64,000 bases of DNA from Nocardia panacis (GTDB lineage Bacteria > Actinomycetota > Actinomycetes > Mycobacteriales > Mycobacteriaceae): positions 62,001-126,000 of the forward strand of contig NZ_QZFU01000055.1 of the NCBI RefSeq assembly GCF_003598715.1. Direction: 5' to 3'. Positions 56,983-64,000 of the stretch are shown here, piece after piece (position 1 is the stretch's first letter; every line of letters begins with the position of its first letter). The notes under the pieces are model-generated. The model saw only the letters and a list, made by a program, of their open reading frames with translations, did not search any database and had not been told where the DNA came from. The position numbers were made by a program, and so were the translations under genes.

Positions 56983-59900
56983 TCACGGCTGCCCCTGGGC
57001 CTCGGCCGCGAGCAGCGGGGTCCACATGCGCCGAGCCAGCGCGCCGAAGCGAGTGCTCTCGCCGGGTTCGCCCGCGGGAGCGGGAATTTCCATCAGATCG
57101 TCGAGGCGAGGGGCCGGACCCCAGACGTAGCGCAGGTGACGATCGGTGTGATCGCCGAATTGACCGGGACCATTGGGGCCGCCATTGAATTCGCGTTCGG
57201 CGGCCGAGCGCGCCTCCTCGGCGGTGGCCCCGCGCAAACGGCGCTCGGCGTAGACAGCCGACGCGGTGGGTGTGAGCGGAAGGGGTTCGGTCAGACCGGC
57301 GTCGCGCACGCGGACCAGGTCGCGCAGGTGGGTCAGCGCCGTCGGGGCGTCGGGTGCGGTGAGTTCGCAACGCCATGCGGGACGGTTGAATTGGCCGCGT
57401 CCGGTGGTGACCGCGCGCCAGGAGCGGTCCTCGGTCACCGCCAGGGCCAGCAGCGCGACCCAGGCGGCGATGCGATGCTTCGGGGCCAGGCGGGAGTAGG
57501 TGGTGCGGACCAGTGTCTCGCCGCGCACCTCGGGCACCGTGCCGGTGAGTCTGCGGCCGTCACCCAGATCGATCGCGATATCGACGGCGCGCGCCTGACC
57601 GGTGTAGTCGGCCTGCGCGGCGCGGACCAGCTTGTCCACCGTCTGCTCCACCTCGTCCAGGACCGCGCCGCCGAGTCCGAACGGGGGCAGGGTGCCGCGC
57701 CGCCACTCGGCCGCGCGCAGGGCGGCGGGTTGCGCGCCGGTGAGGCGGGCGGCGAGCATGCGCTCGCCGAGATCCCATTTCGCCAGGCCGTCGAGTTCGA
57801 TGGGCAGGCGGTCGGCGATATCCTCCTCGTGCTCGGGCACGCGAATGCCCAGACGCTGCCAGAGGAAGCCGCGCACCGGATGCTCGGTGAACGAGATCAG
57901 TTCGGCCAGGCCGATATCCGAGGGTTCGGGCAGCGGGAGCGGGGCGGGCAGAAAGGCCGGGCGCGGCTGCGCGAGCGCACCGGCGGCATGCGCGCCCGCC
58001 AACGCGGCGGGATCGAAGCTGAAGGGTCGGTCGGCGCGGAAGTTGCGGCGGTCGAAGGATTGCAGCGGGTGCCGGGTCACCACCGCGCCCATGCCCTCGG
58101 GACCGACATGGGCACGCAGCGTATCGAGCAGTTCGGCGACGGGGATGGCGGGCGGGCGGTGCGCGCCCGTCACCGGGTCCGCGCCGGTGTGCAACAGCAG
58201 CAGGCGCTCCCCCGCCGCCATGATCGCGTCCAGGAGCAGTTGCCTGTCCTCGCCGCGCGAATCCCGTTCGCCCAGTTGCGGATCGCGAACCAGGATATCG
58301 TCGCCGTCCACACCGCCCGCGCGCGGGAACACGGCGTCGTCCAGGCCGAGCAGCACCACGACGCGGTGCGGCACCGAACGCATCGGCGCCATGGTGCACA
58401 CCGTCAACTCGCCGGTGCGGAAATTGGCCCTGGTCGGCCGGGCGGCGAGCCGAGTGGCGAGCAGGATCGAGATATCCGGCAGCCGCAGCGGTTCCGCGCC
58501 CGCGTGTTCGGTGGCGGCCGAGAGCTCCCGCAGCGCCTCGGTGCGCACCCACGCCTGATTGGCGGGCACATCGGTGAGCAGATCCAGCGCCCGCTCGAGC
58601 AGCACGGCCCAGCGGTGCGCGGGCCAAGGGCCGCGCAGATCGCGCAGGCAGACCGCGAGCCGGTCAACGAATTCGGCGAAGCGCCCGGCCAGGTCGACGT
58701 CATTGCTGTCTACATCGTCGAGCGGCAGTGCCAGATCCAGCCAGTCGTCGGCGGATTCGGCGGCGGTGACGCCGAGCAGGAGACGATCGACGGCGGTATT
58801 GAGGGTGTTCTGCTTGAAATCGGCGAGGCCGAAATCCTGCCGCTGGCGCTGCCCGATCCCCCACCTGGCCCCCGATTCGGCGGCCCATTCGCGCAGGCGC
58901 TCGATCGCGTCGTCGTCGAATCCGCAACGTCGGCGCACGGTTTCGGCGGCCGCCAGATCCAGCACCTGGGTGATGGTGACTCGACCGTCGGCCAGCTCGA
59001 GCAGTATGCCGATCACCGTGAGCAGCGGATTGCTCACGCCCCGACCGCGATCGGCGAGCCGGACCCGCAGCAGTTGCGCGGGATGCGCCGAATCAGTCTG
59101 CGCCGCTGTCTCTCCCGCGACGCGCTGACCGAACGCCGCCAGGATCAGCGGGGCGTAGGACTCCACCTCCGGACACATGACGACCACGTCGCGGGGTTCG
59201 AGGGTCGGATCCGCCGCGAATAGTCCGAGCAGACATTCGCGCAGGACTTCCACCTGCCGGGTCGGGCCGTGGCACGAATGCACCTGCACGGTGCCATCGC
59301 CCTCGACCGGCGCGGGGGGCCAGTGATCGTCTCGGATACCTGTCTGCAACGCGGACAGCAGAGTTGGCGGCGGTTCCTTCGACGCGTGGTGCTCGTCGGC
59401 GCCCAGTCCGGACAGGCGCTGCTGCAACTCGCGCACATCGCGGCCGAGTCCGGCCAGCAGCGGGTGGCACACCGGCCGCGCCGAGCGATCGGCGCAACGA
59501 CGCGCCGCCGGAGCGGAATTCGCGATCTCGGCCCACATGGCGGGACTCGGGTGCGGCAGCCAGAGTCGCACCTCGCGCGCCTCGGCCAGCGCCGCGAGCA
59601 CCGCGCGCTGCTCGGTCGGCAGCCGGGTGAGGCCGAAAAATGAGAGACGCGTGGGCAATTCGACGATATCGGGTTCGGCGCGCAGCCGCGCGCACGCGGC
59701 GTCGAGACGTTCGGCGGGGCTCGCGACGGCTATCCGCGCGCGGAGTTCGCGCCACAGTCGCGGCTGCCAGGCCAGGTCATCGGGAATGACACCGCCAACG
59801 CCATCGGAGTCGACCCCCGCGGCCCAGGCGGTGAGCATCGCGGGGCGCTGCGTGGCGTAACTGTCGAACAGCGCCGTGAGCCGCGCCGCCGTGGCATAGC

Positions 59901-60309
59901 GCCTGCCGACCCGATAGCCATGTCCCGGAGCGGAATTCGCGCCCAAATGGCGGGCGAGGACCGTCGCCCACGGCTCGTCGACGCATTCGTCGAGCACCCG
60001 CAGCAGCGTCCACACCACCCGCTCCGAGGACCACGGATCGTCCTCGGGCCGCAGGCCGACCGCGGCGGCGAGCACGCCCCCGACCACGGCGGCGGGCGAC
60101 GGGAACGCGATATTCGCGGCCACCCCGTCACCGCCCGCCGACACCCCGAGCAGACCGGACAGCCGCTGGGTGAGCCAGCGCTCGATGCCCTTCGCGGGGA
60201 CGGCCACCACCTCGGCGGCGAACGGGTCGGGCAGCGGAACCGCCAGCAACGCACCGAGCGCGTCGGCCAGAACGTCGGCGCGTTCGGCACGGTGAATGCG
60301 CAGCGGCAA
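56983..60309 (-). CDS. recC: Exodeoxyribonuclease V gamma subunit, RecC
   Basis: 1108 residues. It starts PLRIHRAERADVLADALGALL like mycobacterial RecC and contains the inactive helicase fold: VAVPAKGIERWLTQRLS, VQVHSCHGPTRQVEVLRECLLGLF, DVVVMCPEVESYAPLI, RVVVLLGLDDAVFPR. RecC recognises Chi-like signals and holds the complex together. TTG 60309 is chosen because GGAAGGG lies 6 nt upstream and family similarity begins there; the open frame reaches back to 60426. The gap to recB is 97 bp. Confidence 0.94.
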   Translation of the reverse strand: MPLRIHRAERADVLADALGALLAVPLPDPFAAEVVAVPAKGIERWLTQRLSGLLGVSAGGDGVAANIAFPSPAAVVGGVLAAAVGLRPEDDPWSSERVVWTLLRVLDECVDEPWATVLARHLGANSAPGHGYRVGRRYATAARLTALFDSYATQRPAMLTAWAAGVDSDGVGGVIPDDLAWQPRLWRELRARIAVASPAERLDAACARLRAEPDIVELPTRLSFFGLTRLPTEQRAVLAALAEAREVRLWLPHPSPAMWAEIANSAPAARRCADRSARPVCHPLLAGLGRDVRELQQRLSGLGADEHHASKEPPPTLLSALQTGIRDDHWPPAPVEGDGTVQVHSCHGPTRQVEVLRECLLGLFAADPTLEPRDVVVMCPEVESYAPLILAAFGQRVAGETAAQTDSAHPAQLLRVRLADRGRGVSNPLLTVIGILLELADGRVTITQVLDLAAAETVRRRCGFDDDAIERLREWAAESGARWGIGQRQRQDFGLADFKQNTLNTAVDRLLLGVTAAESADDWLDLALPLDDVDSNDVDLAGRFAEFVDRLAVCLRDLRGPWPAHRWAVLLERALDLLTDVPANQAWVRTEALRELSAATEHAGAEPLRLPDISILLATRLAARPTRANFRTGELTVCTMAPMRSVPHRVVVLLGLDDAVFPRAGGVDGDDILVRDPQLGERDSRGEDRQLLLDAIMAAGERLLLLHTGADPVTGAHRPPAIPVAELLDTLRAHVGPEGMGAVVTRHPLQSFDRRNFRADRPFSFDPAALAGAHAAGALAQPRPAFLPAPLPLPEPSDIGLAELISFTEHPVRGFLWQRLGIRVPEHEEDIADRLPIELDGLAKWDLGERMLAARLTGAQPAALRAAEWRRGTLPPFGLGGAVLDEVEQTVDKLVRAAQADYTGQARAVDIAIDLGDGRRLTGTVPEVRGETLVRTTYSRLAPKHRIAAWVALLALAVTEDRSWRAVTTGRGQFNRPAWRCELTAPDAPTALTHLRDLVRVRDAGLTEPLPLTPTASAVYAERRLRGATAEEARSAAEREFNGGPNGPGQFGDHTDRHLRYVWGPAPRLDDLMEIPAPAGEPGESTRFGALARRMWTPLLAAEAQGQP

Positions 60310-60532
60310 CAGACGCCCTTCCGGTAGATAGTGGTTTGCGAGGCTCGGTCCCCTGCGCACGTTTATACGCGCAGCGACCGCGAGGCAATCCAAGCACCCC
60401 GGCGGTCGGGAAGTGAGTTGAAACACAGCGGCGCGAATTGCCCGGCCGTGTCACCGCGGACGGGCCGACGCGATGTGCGAAAGTGCTCGCCCAGGGAGGG
60501 CAGGCTGCGTTGAAAGGCTGGGTTCGCGTTTC

Positions 60533-60736
60533 ATGGATGCGATGGTGATCCCTCTGGTCCCGAGAGGCGGATTCACGGTCCGCCGCGTGGGCGAGCGGTG
60601 GGAGCTGGTCAATTCTCGGCACTACGGCCGCACCGTCGTCCTGAAATCCTGGCCGAGGGACCGGCATACGGAGGCATTCGAGCACTGCTACCGGCTCAAT
60701 GGCCGCACCGTCGAGGAACTGCGCGCCGCCTTCCGC
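60533..60736 (+). CDS. Small protein of unknown function
   Basis: About 68 residues (stop at 60737-60739): MDAMVIPLVPRGGFTVRRV, then ERWELVNSRHYGRTVVLKSWPRD and HCYRLNGRTVEELRAAFR. A compact alpha/beta composition with well-behaved codons suggests a real gene. No motif is known to me. It is divergent from recC; a weak GAAAGG lies 15 nt upstream. An in-frame start at 60473 is less likely. Confidence 0.5.
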
Positions 60737-60864
60737 TGAGCGGTCGGCGGGCCGGGCAGTACCAAAAACACTGCGCCGCAAGGTCGCTAGCACATCGGGC
60801 CGATGAGCTCAAGACGTGCGCCGCGGCGGCGGATGTGCCATTGTGGTCCCTCGTGCGTAACGCC

Positions 60865-61728
60865 ATGGTCGCCACTCACCGCGTGGCCGCAACCGCCTGC
60901 CTCGCCACCGCCGCCGCTCTGCTCATCCCGAGCGCTCCCTCCGCGCTGCTACCTGCCGCGCAGGCCGCGCCCGTCGCCAGTCAGGGCTGCCTCGCGGGCT
61001 TCGACTGCGATATGAGTGCGCGCATCGCCAAGGTGAATGCCTTCCTCGAGAACAAAGGCATCGAAACCGGCTATGTGGTGCGCGACAGAGTCAGCGGCGG
61101 CGTGTTCGCCAATGACAAGGCCGACAGCGCCATCTGGACCGCCTCCACCATCAAGCTCGCCATCGCCGAGGATCTGCTGAACCGGGCCAGGGTCGGCGCG
61201 ATCAACCTGACCCCCGAGGATCGCGGCACCATGGAATCCATGCTGGCCACCTCGAACGACAATGCGGCCGACCGGCTTTGGAACAAGTACTCCGGCATCG
61301 ACCGGATGGCGTTCAACAATGCCTTCCGCGGCAACGGCATGTCCGGTCTGGTCCCCCAGCCGACCAATACCGCGCTGTTCCCCGACTGGTCGTTCCAGAA
61401 ATGCTCCGCCGCCGACCTGGACCGCCTGATGAGCAATATCCTCGAGCGCATGCATCCCGACGACAAGGCCTACCTGCTCGACCGGATGCGCCAGGTGGAC
61501 AGCAATCAGCACTGGGGCGTTTGGGGTGCGGGCGAGGCGATGCGCCCCGGCCTGAAGAACGGCTGGTCGGCCGAGCAGGGCGGCTGGGTGGTCAACTCGG
61601 TGGGCTTCGCCGGTCCGGACGAGCGCTACACCCTGGCCATCATGACCTCGATGGGCGACAAAGGCGGTTACACCGAGGGCGCGGACATCGATACCAAGGT
61701 CGCGGAGATGCTGTTCTCGGGACGGTAG
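60865..61728 (+). CDS. Secreted serine hydrolase, class A beta-lactamase-like
   Basis: 287 residues. Signal peptide (ATACLATAAALLIPSAPSALLPAAQAA), then a beta-lactamase-fold domain with the active-site TASTIKLAIAEDLL (SxxK), an SDN-like ATSNDNAADRLW and the third motif GLKNGWSAEQGG in place of KTG. The Glu166 loop of true class A enzymes is not evident, so antibiotic hydrolysis is not assured; similar actinobacterial proteins act in the envelope. ATG 60865 places the signal peptide correctly. Convergent with the P450 (1 bp). Confidence 0.87.
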   Translation: MVATHRVAATACLATAAALLIPSAPSALLPAAQAAPVASQGCLAGFDCDMSARIAKVNAFLENKGIETGYVVRDRVSGGVFANDKADSAIWTASTIKLAIAEDLLNRARVGAINLTPEDRGTMESMLATSNDNAADRLWNKYSGIDRMAFNNAFRGNGMSGLVPQPTNTALFPDWSFQKCSAADLDRLMSNILERMHPDDKAYLLDRMRQVDSNQHWGVWGAGEAMRPGLKNGWSAEQGGWVVNSVGFAGPDERYTLAIMTSMGDKGGYTEGADIDTKVAEMLFSGR

Positions 61729-63201
61729 TCACCTTCTGCGCAACCGCACCGGCCCGCCGTCGCGCGGGAAGGGTATGGAGCTGAATCCCCAAGGCATCCG
61801 GTATGTCTCGGGGATTTCCCATTCGTAGTCGCGGACCAGCGCGGCGATCAGCGTCTTCACCTCGAAGGCGCCGAAATGCATGCCGATGCATTTGTGCGCG
61901 CCCGCGCCGAACGGCAGCCAGGCCAGCCGGTGCGATTTGTCCTCCCGGCGCGATTCGGCGAAACGTTCGGGGTCGAAGCGCTCCGGGCGGGTCCACAGCT
62001 CGGGTAGCAGGTGGTTGATCTGGTAGGCCACGTCGACCTGGGTGCCCGCCGGAATGTATCGACCCTGGATCTCGGTGTCGCGCACGGCCCTTCGCGACAG
62101 GCCGGGCACCGGCGGCAGCAGCCGCAGGCTCTCCTTGACGACCAGATCCAGGTCGCGTAGTCGCTCGAGATCGGCGATTGTCGGCGATTCGACGTTCAAT
62201 GCCAGTACCTCGGCGCGCACCCGGCGCTGCCATTCGGGATGTTTGCCCAGGTAGTAGGCGACGGCGGTGGCGGTGGTCGTGGTGGTGTCGTGGGCGGCCA
62301 TGATCAGGAAGATCATGTGGTTGACCACATCCGCGTCACCGAACCAGCCGCCGTCCTCGCTGCGGGCGTGACACAGACCGGAGAAGAAATCGGGCGTCTC
62401 GACGCGGCGCTTGTCCGGCAGCATGGCGAAGAAGTAGTCCTCCAACACCTTTCGCCCCTGGAGACCGGCACGCCAGTGGCCGCCGGGCACCGGATGCCGC
62501 ACGATCGACAGTCCGGCGTGGGTGCAGGCCAGGAAGGCCTCGACCAACTCGCGCCGCCGCGCGCCGACATCCACGGCCATGAAGATCTCGGCCGCGATAT
62601 CGAGGGTCAACTCCTTGAATGTCGGATACAACCGCACCGTGTGCTCGCGCTCCCCCGGCGGCACCCACCGGGCCACCCCGGCCCGCACCACCGGGGTGAG
62701 CGCGGCCAAATGCGCCTCCAACCGCTCCCTGGTGAACGCCTGCTGCATGATCCTGCGATGGAATTTGTGCTCGTCGAATTCCAACAGCAGCAGGCCGCGC
62801 CGGAAAAACGGGCCGATGAAATAGTTCCACCCCTGGCCGAAATCGCGGCGGCGGTGCCCGATCACCTCATCGATCGCCTCAGGACCCGCCACCATGACCC
62901 GATCCTGGCCGAGTGAGCTGTGCACCGAGACCGGACCGAAGCGGCGGTAGCGGTCCATGAGTTCGGCCGGACCCCAGCGCAGATAGTGCAGCGAGCGCCC
63001 CAGATAGGGCAGGCCCGCGTCGCCGTGGACGATCGAGGTGTCGCTGTCGCGCGGGGGGCGGGCCAGCGTGGTCGAGCGGTGCGGGACCAGGCGCAATGCC
63101 AGATCGATCAGATGGTCCGAAGGGATTTCGAACAGTCCGAGATTCTCCGATTCGATAGGCGCGACCGGACCGGAATTGACGACACGGTCTCCGGCGACCA
63201 C
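61729..63201 (-). CDS. Cytochrome P450
   Basis: 490 residues. I-helix MAAHDTTTTTATAVAYYLG, K-helix ExxR in VKESLRLLPPVP, a PERF-like segment ERFDPERFAESR, and haem-binding FGAGAHKCIGMHFG with the thiolate cysteine. The N-terminus is longer than in many soluble bacterial P450s by about 50 residues and has no membrane helix. The substrate is unknown, perhaps a lipid or sterol judging from relatives with the PERFDPERF-type K-loop. GTG 63201 has GGGAGG 6 nt upstream. No ferredoxin gene is adjacent. Confidence 0.95.
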   Translation of the reverse strand: MVAGDRVVNSGPVAPIESENLGLFEIPSDHLIDLALRLVPHRSTTLARPPRDSDTSIVHGDAGLPYLGRSLHYLRWGPAELMDRYRRFGPVSVHSSLGQDRVMVAGPEAIDEVIGHRRRDFGQGWNYFIGPFFRRGLLLLEFDEHKFHRRIMQQAFTRERLEAHLAALTPVVRAGVARWVPPGEREHTVRLYPTFKELTLDIAAEIFMAVDVGARRRELVEAFLACTHAGLSIVRHPVPGGHWRAGLQGRKVLEDYFFAMLPDKRRVETPDFFSGLCHARSEDGGWFGDADVVNHMIFLIMAAHDTTTTTATAVAYYLGKHPEWQRRVRAEVLALNVESPTIADLERLRDLDLVVKESLRLLPPVPGLSRRAVRDTEIQGRYIPAGTQVDVAYQINHLLPELWTRPERFDPERFAESRREDKSHRLAWLPFGAGAHKCIGMHFGAFEVKTLIAALVRDYEWEIPETYRMPWGFSSIPFPRDGGPVRLRRR

Positions 63202-63354
63202 GGCAAACCTCCCTGAACGACCCGTCCCTATCGTATTCTCATTTCGGCCCTCGTTCGGGGGGTTCGGCCCGGTTCAGGGTTCCCGCGCGGCGCGTCATAG
63301 CGACCGGCTACGGTTGGCACGTCATGGATTGTCATGTCATCGAGGAGCAGGACG

Positions 63355-64000
63355 ATGAGCACTCAACCAGCCCGGCACCGCGTGGTGATCATCGGCTCGG
63401 GATTCGGCGGACTGTTCGGGGCCAAACACCTCCGCCACGCCGATATCGACATCACCCTCATCTCCAAGACCTCCACCCACCTGTTCCAACCGCTGCTCTA
63501 CCAGTTGGCCACCGGCATCCTCTCGGTCGGTGAGATCGCACCCGCCACCCGGCTGGTGCTGCGCAAACAGAAGAACGCGCAGGTGCTGCTCGGCGAGGTC
63601 ATCGATATCGACCTGGTAGCCAAGACCGTCACCTCCGAACTATTGAACATGCGCACGGTCACCCCCTTCGACAGCCTCATCGTGGCCACCGGCGCGCAAC
63701 AGTCCTATTTCGGCAATGACCGCTTCGCCACCTTCGCCCCCGGTATGAAGACCATCGACGACGCACTGGAACTGCGCGGGCGCATCCTCGGCTCCTTCGA
63801 GGCCGCGGAACTGGCCACCACCCAGTCCGCGCGCGACAGGCTGCTCACCTTCGTGGTCATCGGCGCGGGACCGACCGGCGTCGAATTGGCCGGGCAGATC
63901 GCCGAACTCGCCGATCGCACCCTCGAGGGCACCTTCCACAATATCGATCCGCGCGACGCCAGGGTCATCCTGCTCGAGGGCGCGGGCGCGGTCCTCGGGC
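63355..64000 (+). CDS. ndh: Partial type II NADH dehydrogenase-like FAD oxidoreductase
   Basis: The frame is open from ATG 63355 to the window edge (215 residues seen). FAD site RVVIIGSGFGGLFGAKHLRH, then STHLFQPLLYQLATGILSVGEIAPATR (typical Ndh), GEVIDIDLVAKTV, LIVATGAQQSYFGND, and the second nucleotide site FVVIGAGPTGVELAGQIAELA. Type II enzymes pass electrons from NADH to menaquinone without pumping protons. GAGGAGCAGG upstream gives a good ribosome site. The C-terminal membrane-binding part is outside the window. Confidence 0.9.
   Translation, partial: MSTQPARHRVVIIGSGFGGLFGAKHLRHADIDITLISKTSTHLFQPLLYQLATGILSVGEIAPATRLVLRKQKNAQVLLGEVIDIDLVAKTVTSELLNMRTVTPFDSLIVATGAQQSYFGNDRFATFAPGMKTIDDALELRGRILGSFEAAELATTQSARDRLLTFVVIGAGPTGVELAGQIAELADRTLEGTFHNIDPRDARVILLEGAGAVLG

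Overview
The window comes from a high-GC actinobacterium of the order Mycobacteriales, most likely Nocardia or a close relative. The signs are very GC-rich codon usage, actinobacterial recC-recB-recD order, a metH/PAC2 divergent pair as in mycobacteria, mycofactocin genes, F420-type oxidoreductases and many GTG starts. At least twelve genes have a TANNNT -10 element 6-8 nt in front of the start codon and no Shine-Dalgarno sequence, the signature of leaderless mRNAs. I used this to set several start sites. All family calls are from reading the translation; no search was run.

Layout. 1-6475 (minus): methionine synthase metH, a membrane Ser/Thr kinase, a HAD phosphatase, and the N-terminal part of a HalD/BesD-like non-haem iron protein cut by the window edge. 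6632-10166 (plus): a PAC2 protein and an unusual adenylation-carrier-membrane acyltransferase fusion. 10068-18974: a probable defence island with a resolvase-like protein lacking its catalytic serine, a divergent HTH/TPR-type regulator, and jetA-jetB-jetC of a Wadjet (DUF2397/DUF2398/TIGR02680) anti-plasmid system. The nuclease gene jetD is missing; an MFS transporter starts 34 bp after jetC.

20262-26277: TetR regulator, D,D-peptidase, Fe-S fumarase, MarR regulator, then mftE-mftD divergent from mftR. This is a fragment of a mycofactocin locus without mftA, mftB, mftC or mftF. 26365-31360: a stressosome operon rsbR-rsbS-rsbT-rsbX-like, a PAS-GAF-PP2C-ATPase phosphatase and a STAS antagonist, preceded by a SigF-type promoter match. 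31364-43398: small metabolic and regulatory units, including an Fch-like cyclohydrolase, a FolD paralogue lacking its catalytic lysine, an L,D-transpeptidase, and regulator/target pairs (HxlR, MarR-ABC exporter, TetR, MerR-aldo/keto reductase) with visible operator-like dyads.

43388-60309 (all minus): recC-recB-recD continue into a sigma factor, an alkyltransferase, a 2-oxoglutarate/Fe(II) oxygenase and an Ada-like domain, forming a co-directional DNA-repair run. Downstream lie a DUF3558-type lipoprotein pair, a Baeyer-Villiger-type monooxygenase and an SPFH/zinc-ribbon/membrane trio resembling B. subtilis ydjGHI. 60533-64000: a small unknown protein, a class A beta-lactamase-like hydrolase, a cytochrome P450 and the start of a type II NADH dehydrogenase.

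The most notable items are the jetD-less Wadjet operon, the split mycofactocin locus, the repair supercluster, the adenylation-carrier-acyltransferase fusion and the FolD/Fch pair.
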